A stretch of 15,328 nt of DNA from Anaerolineae bacterium (GTDB lineage Bacteria > Chloroflexota > Anaerolineae > B4-G1 > SLSP01), in NCBI GenBank assembly GCA_016928755.1, contig JAFGKB010000137.1, forward strand, positions 1-15,328, written 5' to 3'. The position numbers and the translations under genes are program-made. The notes below the pieces were generated by a model. It ran no database searches and was not told the DNA's origin. It saw nothing but the letters and a program-made list of their open reading frames with translations. Of this stretch, positions 13,895 through 15,328 are shown piece by piece; positions within the stretch are counted from its first letter, which is position 1, and each line of letters starts with the position of its first letter.

Positions 13895-13897
13895 GTG

Positions 13898-13921
13898 AAC
13901 GTAGGATAACCTGCCTACGTT
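13898..13921. repeat. Inverted repeat between the divergent gyrA and peptidase promoters
   Basis: AACGTAGG (13898-13905) and CCTACGTT (13914-13921) are perfect 8-bp arms around ATAACCTG. It lies just upstream of the gyrA -35 and abuts a TATAAT (13923-13928) facing the peptidase gene. It could be a binding site for a shared regulator or part of an intergenic repeat. Confidence 0.5.
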
Positions 13922-13922
13922 G

Positions 13923-13928
13923 TATAAT
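13923..13928 (+). promoter_or_regulatory. Candidate -10 element for the metallopeptidase gene
   Basis: A perfect TATAAT lies 72 bases before the ATG. No -35 is recognisable at 16-18 bases, where the inverted repeat sits instead, so activity might depend on a bound factor. Confidence 0.35.
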
Positions 13929-13931
13929 TCC

Positions 13932-13964
13932 GGCAAGTTACCAACTTACCCCCGACCGGGGGTA
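13932..13964. repeat. Palindromic repeat copy 2 plus adjacent GC-rich hairpin
   Basis: GGCAAGTT (13932-13939), ACC, AACTTACC (13943-13950) repeats the 19-base layout seen at 266-284. It overlaps a second perfect 7-bp stem, TACCCCC (13947-13953) with GGGGGTA (13958-13964), loop GACC. If transcribed toward the peptidase gene this forms a structured leader. Confidence 0.5.
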
Positions 13965-14000
13965 TTTGCCATAATAAAAACAACAGTTAAACTTTAATCT

Positions 14001-15296
14001 ATGCAACCATCTTTAACCAGTCGCTTAGGCAAGAATCTACAACTCTTAAGCATAATTATATTACTGTTATTAATCTCAAACAGGTCAACGGTCCCTGTAG
14101 ACCGGAGTATTTACACACGCCTGAGAACACTTAGTGATTCACACGCATTTGATTTTACCACTTGGGAAATCAACGCGCTAACCCGTAAAGTTACATTTGG
14201 GTTGTTAGCTCCCCAACGATTTATGGATGGAGAGACACAATCACGCTTTGTCCTGTCATACTTAAACGACATCCACACTAGCCGGGACTTGACTAATAAG
14301 ATTGCAAAAGCCTACGCCGATCCCGGAATTCAGTCTCCGGCGAAAGCGACACAGCAAATCCAAACGGAACTTGCTAAGCTGAGAGAAAGATTCAAACACT
14401 ACGGGCCAGTGGCAGAGGCTATCCTGGGTGAACAAGTAAGCCAAGTTTTGGCAAAAGGCGGGTTCGGCACATTAGGTCAAATATTCCCCCCGGTAAGCGG
14501 CACCTTTACCCCCCTCCCCTACATTCTGGTAATCTCCCCACGCGAACACATTGAAAGCCTTTACCAACGGCCTTTGATAGCCGGGCTGACAGCAGCCCAA
14601 CAGGTATCAATAGAACAAACAGTAGAAGAGGAACAACCAGAGTTATCTGCATATGTCACTTCTATTGGTGGTTTAGCGGCTTATCCAGCGATGTTATTAG
14701 AAAATAGCGACATCGACTGGGTTACCAATCTGGTAGCTCATGAATGGACACACCACCATCTTATTATTTTTCCTCTAGGCTGGGATTACTTCGAGAATCC
14801 AGAGGCACGAACGATCAATGAGACTACAGCCTCCTTGATCGGTGAATGGGCCGGACATGAGATTATGCAACATTTCTACATACCCCTATTAGACCGTCCC
14901 AAACCTTTACCCAACCCTGTGGCAAAATCATCTACCAACAAAGAACAAGCAGCGCCAACCTTTAATTTCAATGCCGAGATGCGAGAAACACGGTTGCAAG
15001 TAGATGCCCTACTGGCAGCGGGAAAGATTACAGAAGCAGAGACATACATGGAGGAACAACGGTGGCATTTTGTGAGATACGGGTATAATTTACGCCGGTT
15101 GAACCAGGCCTATTTTGCCTTTCATGGTGCCTATGCCAATGAACCTGGGGCATCTGGTAGCGATCCCATAGGCCCACAGGTTCGTAAATTATGGGCCGTA
15201 AGTCCTTCACCGGCAGAATTTGTCAAAACGATAGCTTACGCGACAACGCTGGAAGATTTGGAGAGAATTGAACAAGAGATACTATCACAGCCATAG
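14001..15296 (+). CDS. Membrane-anchored HExxH zinc metallopeptidase candidate (gluzincin-like)
   Basis: The protein has 431 residues. A hydrophobic stretch near residues 13-27 after a short basic start suggests a signal anchor or signal peptide, so the rest acts outside the membrane. The key site is H247-E248-W-T-H251 in NLVAHEWTHHH, followed 23 residues later by N273-E274-TTASLIGE. That matches HExxH with a downstream glutamate as third zinc ligand, as in gluzincin peptidases. Proteolysis is inferred from this motif; I do not recognise a named family or substrate. The Leu/Ala-rich N-terminal half (residues 40-160) is mostly helical. A basic Pro/Asn-rich segment (about 297-315) precedes a helical C-terminus. 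ATG 14001 has no good ribosome binding site, and the next in-frame Met is residue 74, so the start is plausible but weakly supported. It is divergent from gyrA. Confidence 0.7.
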   Translation: MQPSLTSRLGKNLQLLSIIILLLLISNRSTVPVDRSIYTRLRTLSDSHAFDFTTWEINALTRKVTFGLLAPQRFMDGETQSRFVLSYLNDIHTSRDLTNKIAKAYADPGIQSPAKATQQIQTELAKLRERFKHYGPVAEAILGEQVSQVLAKGGFGTLGQIFPPVSGTFTPLPYILVISPREHIESLYQRPLIAGLTAAQQVSIEQTVEEEQPELSAYVTSIGGLAAYPAMLLENSDIDWVTNLVAHEWTHHHLIIFPLGWDYFENPEARTINETTASLIGEWAGHEIMQHFYIPLLDRPKPLPNPVAKSSTNKEQAAPTFNFNAEMRETRLQVDALLAAGKITEAETYMEEQRWHFVRYGYNLRRLNQAYFAFHGAYANEPGASGSDPIGPQVRKLWAVSPSPAEFVKTIAYATTLEDLERIEQEILSQP

Positions 15297-15328
15297 TCAA
15301 TACCTTATTTTGCGCAGCTTACGCTTAC

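Overview
The window looks like a chromosomal segment of a Chloroflexota (Chloroflexi) bacterium, probably Anaerolineae-like. This is inferred from gene content, not from a marker gene. The hints are a secreted protein ending in a YLPLVLK tail, a membrane-anchored glycosidase with an NBR1-type (four-tryptophan) Ig-like domain, a zinc-ribbon/cold-shock fusion protein, and a GyrA without the usual blade-1 GyrA box. I see no tRNA, rRNA, CRISPR array, insertion sequence or phage structural gene.

Layout. Positions 1-190 hold the 3' end of a secreted-protein gene, followed by a hairpin terminator and a small palindromic repeat. A lone, AT-rich, minus-strand gene (321-1067) encodes a HARE-HTH plus PD-(D/E)XK-like nuclease, a possible solitary defence or restriction gene. 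Next come plus-strand genes for an envelope theme: an apolipoprotein N-acyltransferase homologue (1272-2813), then its own strong promoter and a tight cluster of ccdA, an overlapping DUF2085 membrane protein with a CxxC motif, and a coiled-coil zinc-ribbon protein of the COG1579 type. This block ends at a long hairpin (5193-5227) in a 302-bp convergent intergenic region.

Everything from 5470 to 13836 is on the minus strand. Read in transcription order it is gyrA, zinc-ribbon/cold-shock protein, GT4 glycosyltransferase (coupled to the preceding gene, TTG start), a coiled-coil GAF protein, and a 1154-residue type II membrane protein. That last protein has an acidic cytoplasmic tail, one membrane segment, a GH18-like domain lacking the catalytic glutamate, an NBR1-type Ig domain and a C-terminal clan GH-A-like glycosidase. 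Divergent from gyrA, a plus-strand gene (14001-15296) encodes a membrane-anchored HExxH (gluzincin-like) metallopeptidase candidate.

How they may work together. The plus-strand cluster suggests extracytoplasmic protein maturation: lipoprotein acylation and thiol/disulfide electron transfer. The DUF2085 protein is a candidate CcdA partner because its C98 and CERC (146-149) are predicted to lie outside the membrane. The giant glycosidase, with all its cysteines in the catalytic C-terminal domain, and the metallopeptidase are plausible surface proteins. Several intergenic regions carry recognisable sigma-70-type promoters, often with an extended -10 (TGn).
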